From contig CAMAXU010000009.1 in assembly GCA_945862455.1 (NCBI GenBank), positions 1 through 55,175 on the forward strand: a stretch of DNA of 55,175 nt, read 5' to 3'. Positions within the stretch are counted from its first letter, which is position 1; the number at the start of each line of letters is the position of its first letter. The position numbers and the translations under genes were made by a program. Source of the stretch: Rickettsia typhi. GTDB taxonomy: Bacteria > Pseudomonadota > Alphaproteobacteria > Rickettsiales > UBA1997. Below, piece by piece: positions 19,101-27,756 of this stretch. A model generated the notes under the pieces. It did no database searches, was not told the origin of the DNA, and saw only the letters and a list, made by a program, of their open reading frames with translations.

Positions 19101-19231
19101 CTTCTGAAAAAAGTGAAGGTAGCGATCACGACGGCGGTGTGGATAACGGCATAGCGCGAGATGGCGGAAACTCTGGAAAATCAGTCTCCGGACCTGGAAA
19201 AAGTGAAGGTAGCGATCACGACGGCGGTTGA
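16190..19231 (+). CDS. virB6: Large VirB6/TrbL-family T4SS channel protein
   Basis: 1013 residues starting at GTG, 17 bases after virB4. A signal segment (ALVFVVAIFSILFSSL, then NSFAEDATGYG) leads into a Cys-rich extracytoplasmic domain to about residue 530. The polytopic TrbL/VirB6 core follows with hydrophobic runs such as LVRLTITMSIMFYGMNIL, LIFAALFTGAPGFYFAMSVL and IIIFVFVSPLIIPLCLF, then a last helix (LRGFIVMFLLYKFMDEIPG) and a repetitive Gly/Ser/Asp-rich tail. Large VirB6 proteins of this type are known from Rickettsiales (rvhB6). An in-frame TGA at 19229-19231 ends the ORF within the repeat tail; 22 further sense codons of the same composition follow to a TAA at 19298. Confidence 0.93.
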   Translation: MKNLEQKSYQKTFRALVFVVAIFSILFSSLKNSFAEDATGYGVGRTRSCSADGKPETLLFDPTSGGKDVEFNLSNPVCTYVAISIYAAVKIAIANMNRVCGSGSSMPRITPSPIQDSIDLVRASVTAASGNTQCQGAVGYGAAGFSLAMSQIAVIYGIAKQVYNKSDVCGSEWMGPNVKQYDMSTPNQKQRVQLAIEGYIRDSSPNLSINSGNDKTYREWFYGGVEVEDNPSSGEACRDPAASKIDQAYEKYPKQRYYLKGLEAGNFNCKRYFLPAGSNDPGTGAPAEQGRLDDFQKAYNCCQSRSQNFICIHYDGKDVFCRAGEICAINGISFSTKTLTYDQLICAESYSLCPYNFALSGGTEYCDYYKDGIWNSSEGRWKMITQDQISAASIAGNCSSYSEIRDNNCILNEKANKCRNYCQYLTHCTKTSTPSFPYQSGLGSPYFSDACINFVGDSQNKTAFNGGFLLGSQRHFSAPIAQCVKETLENLFYNRAGHSSCQNTNEYPSSDGSCPSKQYIRDGNFTYKKGNMVKDTSFFGMIQNNMQNLVRLTITMSIMFYGMNILVGKNNIGNKKDILTYIFKIAVVLYFATGDAWQSTFFKGVYGAGAEFSRMVFKIGLDSNTLKQDGCQFGTYTFADGTLYNSGRNYPAGKEYLALWDTLDCKIMRYLGYGPEVSVANIASLIFAALFTGAPGFYFAMSVLFMAFFFIAATIRALHIFLSACLSIIIFVFVSPLIIPLCLFKKTENIFKGWLTNLISFCFQPIILFAYIAIFCTVMDKTMIGSATFVGDPPSKTISCKEICKNSDGTIVPFVNGEEPACDQTGQKIYDPNNDSVACLINLNDFGTAPGFEIVGISIPILDNLLTGDIKAKLLTILRGFIVMFLLYKFMDEIPGIASSLIGGTKLPSSEANAIAMLAQTAGMIRSAQLRALRGGKKAARSTYNKAKGIARDLGNSGKSVSGPGKSVSGASEKSEGSDHDGGVDNGIARDGGNSGKSVSGPGKSEGSDHDGG
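19037..19228 (+). repeat. Tandem duplication encoding the VirB6 C-terminal tail
   Basis: Two related units start with ATAGCGCGAGAT at 19037 and 19151 and both end with the AGCGATCACGACGGCGGT block at 19138 and 19228. Unit 1 is 24 bp longer because the GGAAAATCAGTCTCCGGA subunit is doubled in it, so that subunit occurs three times in all. Encoded motifs are IARDxGNSGKSVSGPGKS and SEGSDHDGG. The units are almost identical at DNA level, implying recent duplication. Confidence 0.9.
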
Positions 19232-19334
19232 GACGGAAGCGATTCTGTAGGTCGCAAAGAAGGAGGAAGCGATGCAAGTGGTGACGATAATCAAACTTAA
19301 AGAATGATTTTTGTTAATTTAAAAATCCAAGAAA

Positions 19335-19363
19335 TTGACAATTATCATTTCACCTCTTTAATG
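19335..19363 (+). promoter_or_regulatory. tRNA-Thr promoter with GC-rich discriminator
   Basis: TTGACA (19335-19340, consensus), 16-nt spacer, TTTAAT (19357-19362), followed by GCGCGCCC from 19364. The tRNA starts about 30 bases further on. The GC-rich discriminator after the -10 is the established hallmark of stringently controlled stable-RNA promoters. Confidence 0.75.
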
Positions 19364-19393
19364 CGCGCCCTTAAGGTTGAATTCAAATTTTTT

Positions 19394-19468
19394 GCTATCG
19401 TAGCTCAGGGGTAGAGCACTTCATTGGTAATGAAGAGGTCGGTGGTTCGATTCCACTCGATAGCACCA
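19394..19468 (+). tRNA. tRNA-Thr (anticodon GGT)
   Basis: A complete cloverleaf: acceptor GCTATCG pairs with CGATAGC (19458-19464), D arm GCTC/GAGC, anticodon arm CTTCA/TGAAG around loop TTGGTAA (anticodon GGT), variable loop, T arm with GGTTCGATTCC, discriminator A and an encoded CCA end at 19466-19468. The gene stands alone, behind its own promoter, and its last base touches the stop codon of the convergent lipoprotein gene. Confidence 0.98.
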
Positions 19469-19753
19469 TTACTCTTCATAATAAGTAATGGGTCTGCCAT
19501 AACGTACTAAAATAAATTTTTCGCCTCGGAAAGTTTTATAAGAATAAATTTTATCCCCATCATTATAATGGCAGCCGAACATCTTGCGAGCCTGAGTATC
19601 GGAAATTCCAACTCGCGAAGTTCCAAAAGTATTATACATTGATTTTGCTTGCGCCTTTTCATATTCACAAGGTTCTGAACAACCAAGAGAGGCAAGCTCT
19701 CCATAGCAAGAAGCTACTAATAAAAAAACCGGTAATAATAGAAACTTTTTCAT
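19469..19753 (-). CDS. Small lipoprotein of unknown function
   Basis: 94 residues with a lipoprotein signal: KKFLLLPVFLLVASC, where LVASC is a lipobox and the Cys would be lipidated. The mature part has extra Cys residues (GCSEPCEYEKAQ; MFGCHYNDGD) and the ISDTQARKMFGC segment, which loosely recalls SmpA/OmlA (BamE-like) repeats, but I cannot assign it firmly. The ATG abuts the ubiE stop codon, so it is translated from the ubiE message. Its stop codon directly touches the 3' end of the convergent tRNA-Thr. Confidence 0.75.
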   Translation of the reverse strand: MKKFLLLPVFLLVASCYGELASLGCSEPCEYEKAQAKSMYNTFGTSRVGISDTQARKMFGCHYNDGDKIYSYKTFRGEKFILVRYGRPITYYEE

Positions 19754-20515
19754 TTATTTTTCTCCAACATGAATTGCCGCAGCGCCAAAAGTTAAATTTT
19801 GATAAGAGGCATTTTTAAATTCGGCATTTTCAATCATTTTTTTAAACTCATCTTGAGTTGGAAATTTGCGAATACTTTCAACCAAATATTGATAAGAAGC
19901 GCGATCTTTTAAAATAATTTCACCGATTTTAGGAATAACATTAAAAGAATAAGCATCATAAATTTTTTGCAGAAAATAATCGTTAACTTTAGAAAATTCG
20001 AGACAGATAAATTTTCCACCCGGCTTTAAAACTCGATAAGCTTCAACTAACGCCGCATTGATATTGGTAAAGTTTCTAATACCAAAAGCGATGGTAAAAA
20101 AATCAAAACTCTCATTTTCAAAACATAATTTTTCACCGTCACAACAAGTGAATTTCAAATCCGAGAATAAATTTAAATCAACTGCACGATTTTTTCCTAC
20201 ATCAAGCATTTCTTGATTTATATCAACAACATCAATTGTGCATTTTACATTTTGAGCGTGAGCTTTTTTGGAAATTCGAAAAGCAATGTCGCCAGTTCCA
20301 CCAGCTAAATCAATGATTTGGTAAGATTTTTTTGAATCAGAAAAATTAATTTCTTCCACCATTTTATTTTTCCATAGACGATGCACGCCAGCGCTCATCA
20401 AGTCATTCATCAGATCATATTTTTTTGCAACTCCCGAAAAAATTTCTTTGACAAGACTAGCTTTTTGATCACGATCTACTTCTTTGAACCCGAAATGCGT
20501 TTTATCTTTTTTCAT
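19754..20515 (-). CDS. ubiE: Ubiquinone/menaquinone C-methyltransferase UbiE
   Basis: 253 residues. SAM-dependent C-methylation of 2-polyprenyl-6-methoxy-benzoquinol (or demethylmenaquinol). Family signatures: FGFKEVDRDQKASLVKEIFS, KKYDLMNDLMSAGVHRLWK, the SAM site IIDLAGGTGDIAFRI, FTIAFGIRNFTNINAAL, and FICLEFSKV. The start codon overlaps that of the divergent queA by two bases (CATG at 20513-20516), so its promoter must lie inside queA. The downstream lipoprotein ATG follows the stop directly. Confidence 0.96.
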   Translation of the reverse strand: MKKDKTHFGFKEVDRDQKASLVKEIFSGVAKKYDLMNDLMSAGVHRLWKNKMVEEINFSDSKKSYQIIDLAGGTGDIAFRISKKAHAQNVKCTIDVVDINQEMLDVGKNRAVDLNLFSDLKFTCCDGEKLCFENESFDFFTIAFGIRNFTNINAALVEAYRVLKPGGKFICLEFSKVNDYFLQKIYDAYSFNVIPKIGEIILKDRASYQYLVESIRKFPTQDEFKKMIENAEFKNASYQNLTFGAAAIHVGEK

Positions 20516-21554
20516 GTTAAAAACTTCCGATTTTGATTTTGATTTACCGCCTGAATTAATTGCTCAGGCTCCATTTTTTCCGCGCGAAGAAACTAAAATG
20601 TTGGTATTTAATGGCGCGTCAATTCTTGATTCACAAGTAATCTTCTTAAACAATTTTTTGCAAGAAGGAGATGTGTTAGTCTTTAATGATGCCCGCGTGA
20701 TTAAAGCCAAATTATCGGCAATAATTTCGCGCAATTCTGCCCGCCTTGATTTCAATTTAGATCAAGAGCGCGATGGCTTGTGGCAAGCACTTTGTCGCCC
20801 AGCAAGAAAAGTAAAAGCTGGAGATAATTTAGAAATTGCGCCTGATTTTTCTGCTCTGGTTATCGAAAAAACTGATGATGGATTTATTAAAATCAAATTT
20901 AATTGCGTTGAAAATGAATTGCTTTCCAAGCTTGAAAAATATGGCTCAATTCCACTTCCGCCTTACATAAAACGTGAAGAAGAAAATCAAAATGACTTAA
21001 AAAATTACCAAACAATTTATGCGGCAAACGGCACAGCAGTTGCGGCTCCAACTGCTGGACTTCATTTTAACGAAAGAATTTTTTCTGAATTAGAAAAAAA
21101 GAAAATCCAAAAAGTTTTTGTTACTTTAAATGTTGGCGCGGGCACATTTTTACCGGTTCGCAGTGATTTTTTAAAAGATCACAAAATGCATTCAGAATTT
21201 TATTCGATTTCCGAAGAATCGGCAAAAATTATTAATGATGCTAAAAAAAATGGTAAAAAAATTGTCGCTGTTGGCACAACGTCACTGCGCGTTTTGGAAT
21301 CTTGTACTGATAAAAATGGCTTGGTAATTTCGCAAAAAACCAACACCGAAATTTTTATTTTTCCACCTTATAAATTTAAGATTGTCGATATTTTAATGAC
21401 AAATTTTCACTTACCAAAATCAACTTTATTTATGCTGATTTGCGCGTTTGTTGGAAAAGAGAAAGCTTTTGAGATTTACAACCACGCCATTTCAAAGAGT
21501 TATCGTTTTTATTCTTATGGCGATAGTTCGCTGCTATTTAAGAATGATTCTTAA
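20514..21554 (+). CDS. queA: S-adenosylmethionine:tRNA ribosyltransferase-isomerase
   Basis: 346 residues from ATG 20514. QueA converts 7-aminomethyl-7-deazaguanine in tRNA to epoxyqueuosine. Typical opening SDFDFDLPPELIAQAP, then DVLVFNDARVIKAKL, YGSIPLPPYIKR, GTAVAAPTAGLHF, VTLNVGAGTFLPVR, IVAVGTTSLRVLES and TNFHLPKSTL. The upstream in-frame ATG at 20484 lies inside ubiE and is not conserved. With tgt at 28874-30013 it supports queuosine modification. The stop overlaps the convergent lipoprotein gene by four bases. Confidence 0.97.
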   Translation: MLKTSDFDFDLPPELIAQAPFFPREETKMLVFNGASILDSQVIFLNNFLQEGDVLVFNDARVIKAKLSAIISRNSARLDFNLDQERDGLWQALCRPARKVKAGDNLEIAPDFSALVIEKTDDGFIKIKFNCVENELLSKLEKYGSIPLPPYIKREEENQNDLKNYQTIYAANGTAVAAPTAGLHFNERIFSELEKKKIQKVFVTLNVGAGTFLPVRSDFLKDHKMHSEFYSISEESAKIINDAKKNGKKIVAVGTTSLRVLESCTDKNGLVISQKTNTEIFIFPPYKFKIVDILMTNFHLPKSTLFMLICAFVGKEKAFEIYNHAISKSYRFYSYGDSSLLFKNDS

Positions 21555-22096
21555 TAAGAATTCGTCAACCAACCGGGAACTGAATTATCTTTTTTCGGCG
21601 GATTTTGTACCGAAATCAAGGAACTTTGAGGAGCTGCACCATGTCCACTTTGTTTATAAGATTCTTTATATTGCGCCAATAAACGATCCATTTTGCGCGT
21701 TTTGCCGCTTAAATCTGGAGCATCACTGGTTGTGATTTCAAGCTCATCCTGATCGAGATAAAGCTGTACAAAATTATAAGTTGTTGAATCAAAAATGCTG
21801 GACAAATTATTGGGACTAAAATTGATTTCGCGCGAAATTCTTTCACTATTATTATTGCGCCAAGAAATATTGATATTGCCAAAAAAATCAGAATTACTAT
21901 CCATATAAAAAGATTGGCTTCGGCTTTCTCCCGGATTTAAAAGCGGCAAACTTAAAATATTTTTTCCTGCCCAATTACACTGGATATCATTGATTGGAGC
22001 CAAGCTGGCATTACTAAAATAAATCGCCGGACTTTCTTTATGAGTACCGCATGAAACTAAAAATAAACTGACCAAAATAAAAAATATTTTCTTCAT
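21551..22096 (-). CDS. Lipoprotein of unknown function
   Basis: 181 residues with a lipoprotein signal (KKIFFILVSLFLVSCGTHKE; lipobox LVSC, Cys16). The mature part is about 165 residues, Asn/Ser-rich, with alternating hydrophobic strands (NINISWRNNN; YNFVQLYLDQDELEITTSD) that suggest a beta-rich domain, and a Pro/Gln-containing C-terminal tail. I recognise no family. It lies head to tail with the glycosyltransferase gene (1-base gap) and its 3' end overlaps queA. Confidence 0.75.
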   Translation of the reverse strand: MKKIFFILVSLFLVSCGTHKESPAIYFSNASLAPINDIQCNWAGKNILSLPLLNPGESRSQSFYMDSNSDFFGNINISWRNNNSERISREINFSPNNLSSIFDSTTYNFVQLYLDQDELEITTSDAPDLSGKTRKMDRLLAQYKESYKQSGHGAAPQSSLISVQNPPKKDNSVPGWLTNSY

Positions 22097-22097
22097 A

Positions 22098-22880
22098 TTA
22101 ATTTGATTTTTGTGCTTGAAATAACTCGCGCGTTTTTATTGCTTTTGCAAAACGCGAGAAGGCAAAAAGATAGCTGTAAATCAAGCCGTTAAAGCCATAG
22201 ATAAAATAACGACGCACAAAGAAAGCTTTTAAAAAAGCAAAAGTTGGAATGAAAAAAACTTTTAAAAGTGACGGCTTTTTTCCTTTTTTAAAACTATCTT
22301 GCGCCTGCATTTGTGAATAAGAATTAATCTTTTCAATCCAATGCGAAAATGAACGAAAAGATTGATGATATATTATATTTTTTAACTGACCGATTTTTTC
22401 ACTTCCTCCCTCTTTTAACTCAACAGAATCATGTACGGTGCTATTTTTAAAACCGGCATAATCTTTGTTATAAAGACGCAGTTGATTATAAAAATAAGAG
22501 AATTTTTTTGGCTTTTTTTCGAAGCGAAATTTATTCACAATTTTAACTCTGAATCCGTAAAAATTTTCGTAATTTTTTTGTGAAAAAATATTTATTATTT
22601 CTGCGCATAATTCTTTGGAGACTTCTTCATCGGCATCAATATTTAAAATCCATTTATTGCGACATTGATTTTCACCAAATATTTTTTGCTGACCGAAGCC
22701 CTGCCATTTATTATACATTACTTTCGCTCCAGCTTCATTTGAAACTTCGCAAGTTTTATCTTCGCTGCCGGAATCAATTACTAAAATTTCATCTGCAATT
22801 TCCTTAACCGCATTAATTACTTCAACGATTCGGTCTGCTTCATTTTTTGCAATGATAAAAACTGAAATAGGCGGCTTCAT
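22098..22880 (-). CDS. Family 2 glycosyltransferase (WaaE/KdtX-like)
   Basis: 260 residues from the ATG at 22880 (MKPPISVFIIAKNEADRI); an upstream start at 22961 adds 27 poorly matching residues. GT-A fold motifs: ISVFIIAKNEADRI, ILVIDSGSEDKT and the metal-binding DxD in LNIDADEEVS, then YGFRVKIVN and STVHDSVEL. This matches the WaaE/KdtX-type LPS core glycosyltransferases. A C-terminal amphipathic/hydrophobic segment may bind the membrane. It probably acts in envelope polysaccharide synthesis; the sugar is unknown. Confidence 0.88.
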   Translation of the reverse strand: MKPPISVFIIAKNEADRIVEVINAVKEIADEILVIDSGSEDKTCEVSNEAGAKVMYNKWQGFGQQKIFGENQCRNKWILNIDADEEVSKELCAEIINIFSQKNYENFYGFRVKIVNKFRFEKKPKKFSYFYNQLRLYNKDYAGFKNSTVHDSVELKEGGSEKIGQLKNIIYHQSFRSFSHWIEKINSYSQMQAQDSFKKGKKPSLLKVFFIPTFAFLKAFFVRRYFIYGFNGLIYSYLFAFSRFAKAIKTRELFQAQKSN

Positions 22881-22966
22881 AAATTTGATTGATTTATTGG
22901 ACGTAAAAAAATATTTATTTATCATCAATTTACTCATCTGGCTGTCAACTTTTAAAATCAAAAAAT

Positions 22967-23749
22967 ATGCTAAAAAAATCTCAGAAGCGCACTGTAATTG
23001 CTATTTCAGCTCTTGTTTTAATTGGATTCGGAGCACTTGTTGTTCATAATTATAAAACCAAAACTTCATTAAAATATAATGAAGAAAATACTGCCGCAAC
23101 TAAACCTCAAGAAAACCCGCAAGATGCCGTTGCAGCAGCTGTTAACGATGATGCCGCCGCGATTGCTGAAACCCGTAAAAATAGTGATCTTTTAAAAGCT
23201 TCATCTTCTGATTTTGTTTTGGGTGATAAAAAAGCTTCTGTTTTAATGATTGAATATGCCTCGCTTTCTTGTCCGCATTGCGCTGCTTTTGCTCGCGAAT
23301 CTTTTGATAAATTTAAAACTGAATATGTTGATAGCGGCAAAGTACAATTTATTTTCCGCAATTTTCCTTTGAACCAATCTGCTTTATCTGCCGCAATGTT
23401 TGCACAATGCCAAGCTCAAGATAATAAATCTGAATTACCGGACAGATATTTCCAAACCATTAAAGCTTTGTTCAAAACTCAAGATTCTTGGGCTTTTGAC
23501 GAAAAATATAACGATAAATTGGAGGCAATTGCCAAACTTGACGGCATGAGTTCGGAAAGATTTAAGACTTGTATTGAAGATAAATCACTGCAAGAAAAAA
23601 TCTTGGTTTCAAGAATGGATGCCGCAAAAGTTTTACAGTTAAAATCAACTCCAAGCTTTTTCGTAAATGGTGAAATCGCCGAAGGTTATGTTGATTACCA
23701 AACTTTGAAAAAACTTCTCGATAAAAAATTAGCCGAAGCTAACAAATAA
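22967..23749 (+). CDS. DsbA-family thiol:disulfide oxidoreductase (thioredoxin fold)
   Basis: 260 residues. An N-terminal membrane anchor or signal (VIAISALVLIGFGALVV) precedes an Ala/Asp-rich linker and a DsbA-like domain with the CPHC active site at residues 102-105 (YASLSCPHCAAFA), the FIFRNFPLN strand and the cis-Pro segment TPSFFVNG. CPHC is the classical DsbA sequence, so disulfide formation in exported proteins is likely; the Cys-rich VirB6 domain is a plausible client (inference). The mlaF gene follows 11 bases downstream. Confidence 0.92.
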   Translation: MLKKSQKRTVIAISALVLIGFGALVVHNYKTKTSLKYNEENTAATKPQENPQDAVAAAVNDDAAAIAETRKNSDLLKASSSDFVLGDKKASVLMIEYASLSCPHCAAFARESFDKFKTEYVDSGKVQFIFRNFPLNQSALSAAMFAQCQAQDNKSELPDRYFQTIKALFKTQDSWAFDEKYNDKLEAIAKLDGMSSERFKTCIEDKSLQEKILVSRMDAAKVLQLKSTPSFFVNGEIAEGYVDYQTLKKLLDKKLAEANK

Positions 23750-23760
23750 AATTAAAAAAA

Positions 23761-24525
23761 GTGACTGCAAAGCTTGTAATAAAAGATCTCAAAAAAAACT
23801 TCGGCTCAAAACAGGTTTTAACTGGCATTGATTTGCAGGCTAATAAAGGCGAATCAATCGTAATTTTAGGCGGTTCTGGCAGTGGTAAATCGGTTTTAAT
23901 CAAGATTATTGCTTCACTTTTAACACCAAGCTCAGGCAGCGTTAAAATCGATGATATGGAAGTTGCTAATATCGGCGCTCGCGATCGCGATAACTTAATG
24001 GAAAAATTCGGATTTTTATTTCAAGGCGGCGCTTTGTTTGATTCAATTCCGATTTGGGAAAATGTTGCTTTTCGTTTAATTAATCAAAAAAAACTCGATA
24101 AAAAAAAGGCGCGCGCCATTGCAATAGAAAAGCTTAAAGCTGTTGGTTTGAGTGAAAAAGTTGCCGATCTTTATCCAGCCGAACTTTCTGGCGGAATGCA
24201 AAAACGGGCATCTTTGGCACGCGCAATTGCCGCAGATCCAGAAATTATTTTCTTTGATGAACCTACAACCGGGCTTGATCCGATCATGGCCGACGTAATT
24301 AATGACTTAATTATTTCCAATTCCAAGCAACTTGGCGCGACAACAATTACAATCACTCATGACATGGCTTCGGCTCGCAAGATTGCTGATAAAATTGCTA
24401 TGCTTTATGAAGGAAAAATCATTTGGTTTGGTGATGTTAAAAATATGGATTCATCGGATAATCCTTATTTAGATCAATTCATTCATGGACGCGCCGAAGG
24501 ACCGATAAATTTTTTAGCAGTTTAA
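23761..24525 (+). CDS. mlaF: ABC transporter ATPase of the Mla phospholipid system
   Basis: 254 residues from a GTG start. Walker A GGSGSGKS (37-44), signature LSGGMQKRASLARAIA, Walker B IIFFDEPTTGLDP and the switch His in TITHDM are all intact. The GGALFDS segment and GGMQKR are typical of MlaF/Ttg2A, which powers phospholipid trafficking between the membranes. mlaE, mlaD and mlaC are not adjacent, unlike in many Gram-negatives. It sits between the dsbA-like gene and the prepilin/LamG gene, whose ATG directly follows its stop. Confidence 0.93.
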   Translation: MTAKLVIKDLKKNFGSKQVLTGIDLQANKGESIVILGGSGSGKSVLIKIIASLLTPSSGSVKIDDMEVANIGARDRDNLMEKFGFLFQGGALFDSIPIWENVAFRLINQKKLDKKKARAIAIEKLKAVGLSEKVADLYPAELSGGMQKRASLARAIAADPEIIFFDEPTTGLDPIMADVINDLIISNSKQLGATTITITHDMASARKIADKIAMLYEGKIIWFGDVKNMDSSDNPYLDQFIHGRAEGPINFLAV

Positions 24526-25389
24526 ATGAAAAAATCCTCGAGTGCATTTTCTTTAATTGAAGTTTCACTGGTTGTTTTAATCATTAGCCTGATTGCCGCC
24601 GGCATTTTAACCACCACAAATCTGATTAAAAAATCACGCTTACATACGGCGCAAGTTCTTACTAAAAGTTCTCCGGTTAATAATATTTCTAATCTAGTTG
24701 CTTGGTTTGAAACTTCTTTGGATAGCAGTTTTGTTGGCAATGAAAAATCTGATGGCACTGCAATTAGCACTTGGTACGACAATAATCCTGATGCTGCTTC
24801 AAAAAATAATGCAACTCAATCGACATCAACCAATAAACCAACTTTTACTGCAAATGTTTTTAATAGCGGAATTCCCGGATTAAAATTTGATGGCTCCAAC
24901 GACACGTTACCTTTTGATGGATCTTCGTTAATTAACAGCTCTTACTCTATTTTTATTGTTGAGCAAAAAACCACCGATAAAGCTTTTAATTGCATTATTG
25001 GTGGCAGTGCTTCAGTAACAAACACCAATCTACATTTATGCTACGCCACTGATGATAGAATCAGGTTTGGTCACTATAGCAATAACTTAGATTATCAAAA
25101 TAGTGTTTTATCTTATTCTTCACCTAAAACAAGAATGCACAGCTTTATCTTTAACATCGCGGTGGGCAAAAAATATTGGTTAAATGGAGGATCTAGTGAG
25201 ACAGCATCTAACACTCAAACTGCCGCTATAACTTCTTTTGCCAGTTCAAATATAGGTTCTTTTGCAACTAATCCTTATGAGGGCAATATTGCCGAGATCA
25301 TCATATTTAATCGCGCTTTAACAACTGAAGAAAGAAGATCTGTCGAAAGTTACTTAGGCAAAAAATATAATCTCACCTTAAATAGTTAA
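24526..25389 (+). CDS. Prepilin-type leader plus LamG-like domain protein
   Basis: 287 residues. The N-terminus KKSSSAFSLIEVSLVVLIIS has the type IV prepilin pattern: a short basic leader, cleavage before Phe, Glu at position +5, then a hydrophobic helix. The residue before the cut is Ala rather than the usual Gly. After a linker comes a concanavalin/LamG-like beta sandwich (LVAWFETSL, then GIPGLKFDGSNDTLPFD, then GNIAEIIIFNRALTTEERRS and YLGKKYNL). No pilus or type II secretion gene is in the window, so its assembly machinery must be elsewhere. A surface-exposed adhesin is a plausible guess only. Confidence 0.8.
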   Translation: MKKSSSAFSLIEVSLVVLIISLIAAGILTTTNLIKKSRLHTAQVLTKSSPVNNISNLVAWFETSLDSSFVGNEKSDGTAISTWYDNNPDAASKNNATQSTSTNKPTFTANVFNSGIPGLKFDGSNDTLPFDGSSLINSSYSIFIVEQKTTDKAFNCIIGGSASVTNTNLHLCYATDDRIRFGHYSNNLDYQNSVLSYSSPKTRMHSFIFNIAVGKKYWLNGGSSETASNTQTAAITSFASSNIGSFATNPYEGNIAEIIIFNRALTTEERRSVESYLGKKYNLTLNS

Positions 25390-25415
25390 ACGGTAAATTC
25401 CTTGACGCCGTTAGA

Positions 25416-25542
25416 TAATTAATTTTATTTCAGATTTTGAGCGCTTTTTTAGTAAAAATTTTGATAAATATCTGAATATATTTTGAAAAATTTTACTAAA
25501 AAATAAGCCAAAATAGGGGTAAATATGGAATAAAATTAATTA
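25416..25542. repeat. Nested inverted repeats between the convergent prepilin and dat genes
   Basis: Outer arms TAATTAATTTTATT (25416-25429) and AATAAAATTAATTA (25529-25542) enclose inner arms near 25445-25462 and 25486-25503 (TTTTTTAGTAAAAATTTT and its near complement). The whole gap can fold into one long AT-rich stem. It lies between convergent genes and its right arm includes the dat stop codon, so a two-way terminator is the simplest reading. Confidence 0.6.
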
Positions 25543-26381
25543 GCTAACATTGCCTTATAAGCTTCGCTTAAAATTCGCGCAACTTTCCCAGCTTTTCCTT
25601 CTCCAATAATTTTTCCATCAATCTTTGTAACTGGTCGCAAAATCAGGCTGGAACTGGTTAAAAACACTTCATTTGCCGCAGTTAATTCTTCAACTGCAAA
25701 ATCTCTTTCTTCAACTTTTAAACCTTTTTCTTTGGCAAATTCAATCAGACGATTTCTGGTGATGCCGCATAAAATAAGGTTGTCTGGTGCTTTAGTGATT
25801 AAAATTTCATCTTTATTCACGATAAAAGCATTAGCGAAAGTTGCTTCAGTTACAACTCCATCGCGGACAAAAATCATATCATCAACACCAGAATCTTTAG
25901 CTTTTTGATTCATTAAAGTTGAAGCCAAAAGCCCGACTGTTTTGATGTCACAACGTTTCCAACGAATATCTTCGTGAGTAATAACAGAAACGCCTTTTTC
26001 AAATTCTTCCGGCGTTAATTTTTTACCCAAAGCAACAGTGGCACTAATTGTCGGCTGCAAACCTTTAGGACAAGTTGGAACGCGATTTGTAGCACCGCGC
26101 GTAATTTGCAAATAACAAATTCCTTCTTCCATTTTATTTTGTGCAAAAAGCTCCAATTGCATTTTTGCTAATTCGCTTTTTGAAAAATTATGCTCAATTT
26201 TTATTTCACGCAAACTGCGAAAAAGCCTTTCCAGATGCGCGTCACCATCAATTAATTTGCCGTTTTTAAATAATGTAACTTCGTAAACGCCATCGGCAAA
26301 TTGAAATCCGCGATCTTCGATGTGAACCATGCAATTTTCGTGAGGCAAAAATTTACCATTTAAATAGCTGATGCGTGACAT
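25536..26381 (-). CDS. dat: Class IV aminotransferase, D-amino-acid transaminase-like
   Basis: 281 residues of fold-type IV PLP enzyme. Signatures: GFQFADGVYEV near the N-terminus, the catalytic Lys in RCDIKTVGLLASTLMNQKA, and the EATFANAFIV and TRNRLIEFA segments. The sequence is closer to D-alanine transaminase than to branched-chain aminotransferase; it would make D-Glu or D-Ala for peptidoglycan (inference, consistent with murB here). Its ATG lies 1 base past the eno stop, so the two are co-transcribed. Confidence 0.88.
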   Translation of the reverse strand: MSRISYLNGKFLPHENCMVHIEDRGFQFADGVYEVTLFKNGKLIDGDAHLERLFRSLREIKIEHNFSKSELAKMQLELFAQNKMEEGICYLQITRGATNRVPTCPKGLQPTISATVALGKKLTPEEFEKGVSVITHEDIRWKRCDIKTVGLLASTLMNQKAKDSGVDDMIFVRDGVVTEATFANAFIVNKDEILITKAPDNLILCGITRNRLIEFAKEKGLKVEERDFAVEELTAANEVFLTSSSLILRPVTKIDGKIIGEGKAGKVARILSEAYKAMLAN

Positions 26382-26382
26382 G

Positions 26383-27702
<1,320 letters not shown>

Positions 27703-27756
27703 TCAAGTTTTCTTTTGTTGTGAGAAAATGTCAATTTCCAAATCTAAAAATAGCTT

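Noticed and set aside
19229..19231. TGA recoded as a sense codon (as in some reduced genomes)
   Set aside because: TGA clearly ends tgt (28874), znuB (38070) and hemH (36991), two of them in ATGA overlaps, and Trp is encoded by TGG throughout.
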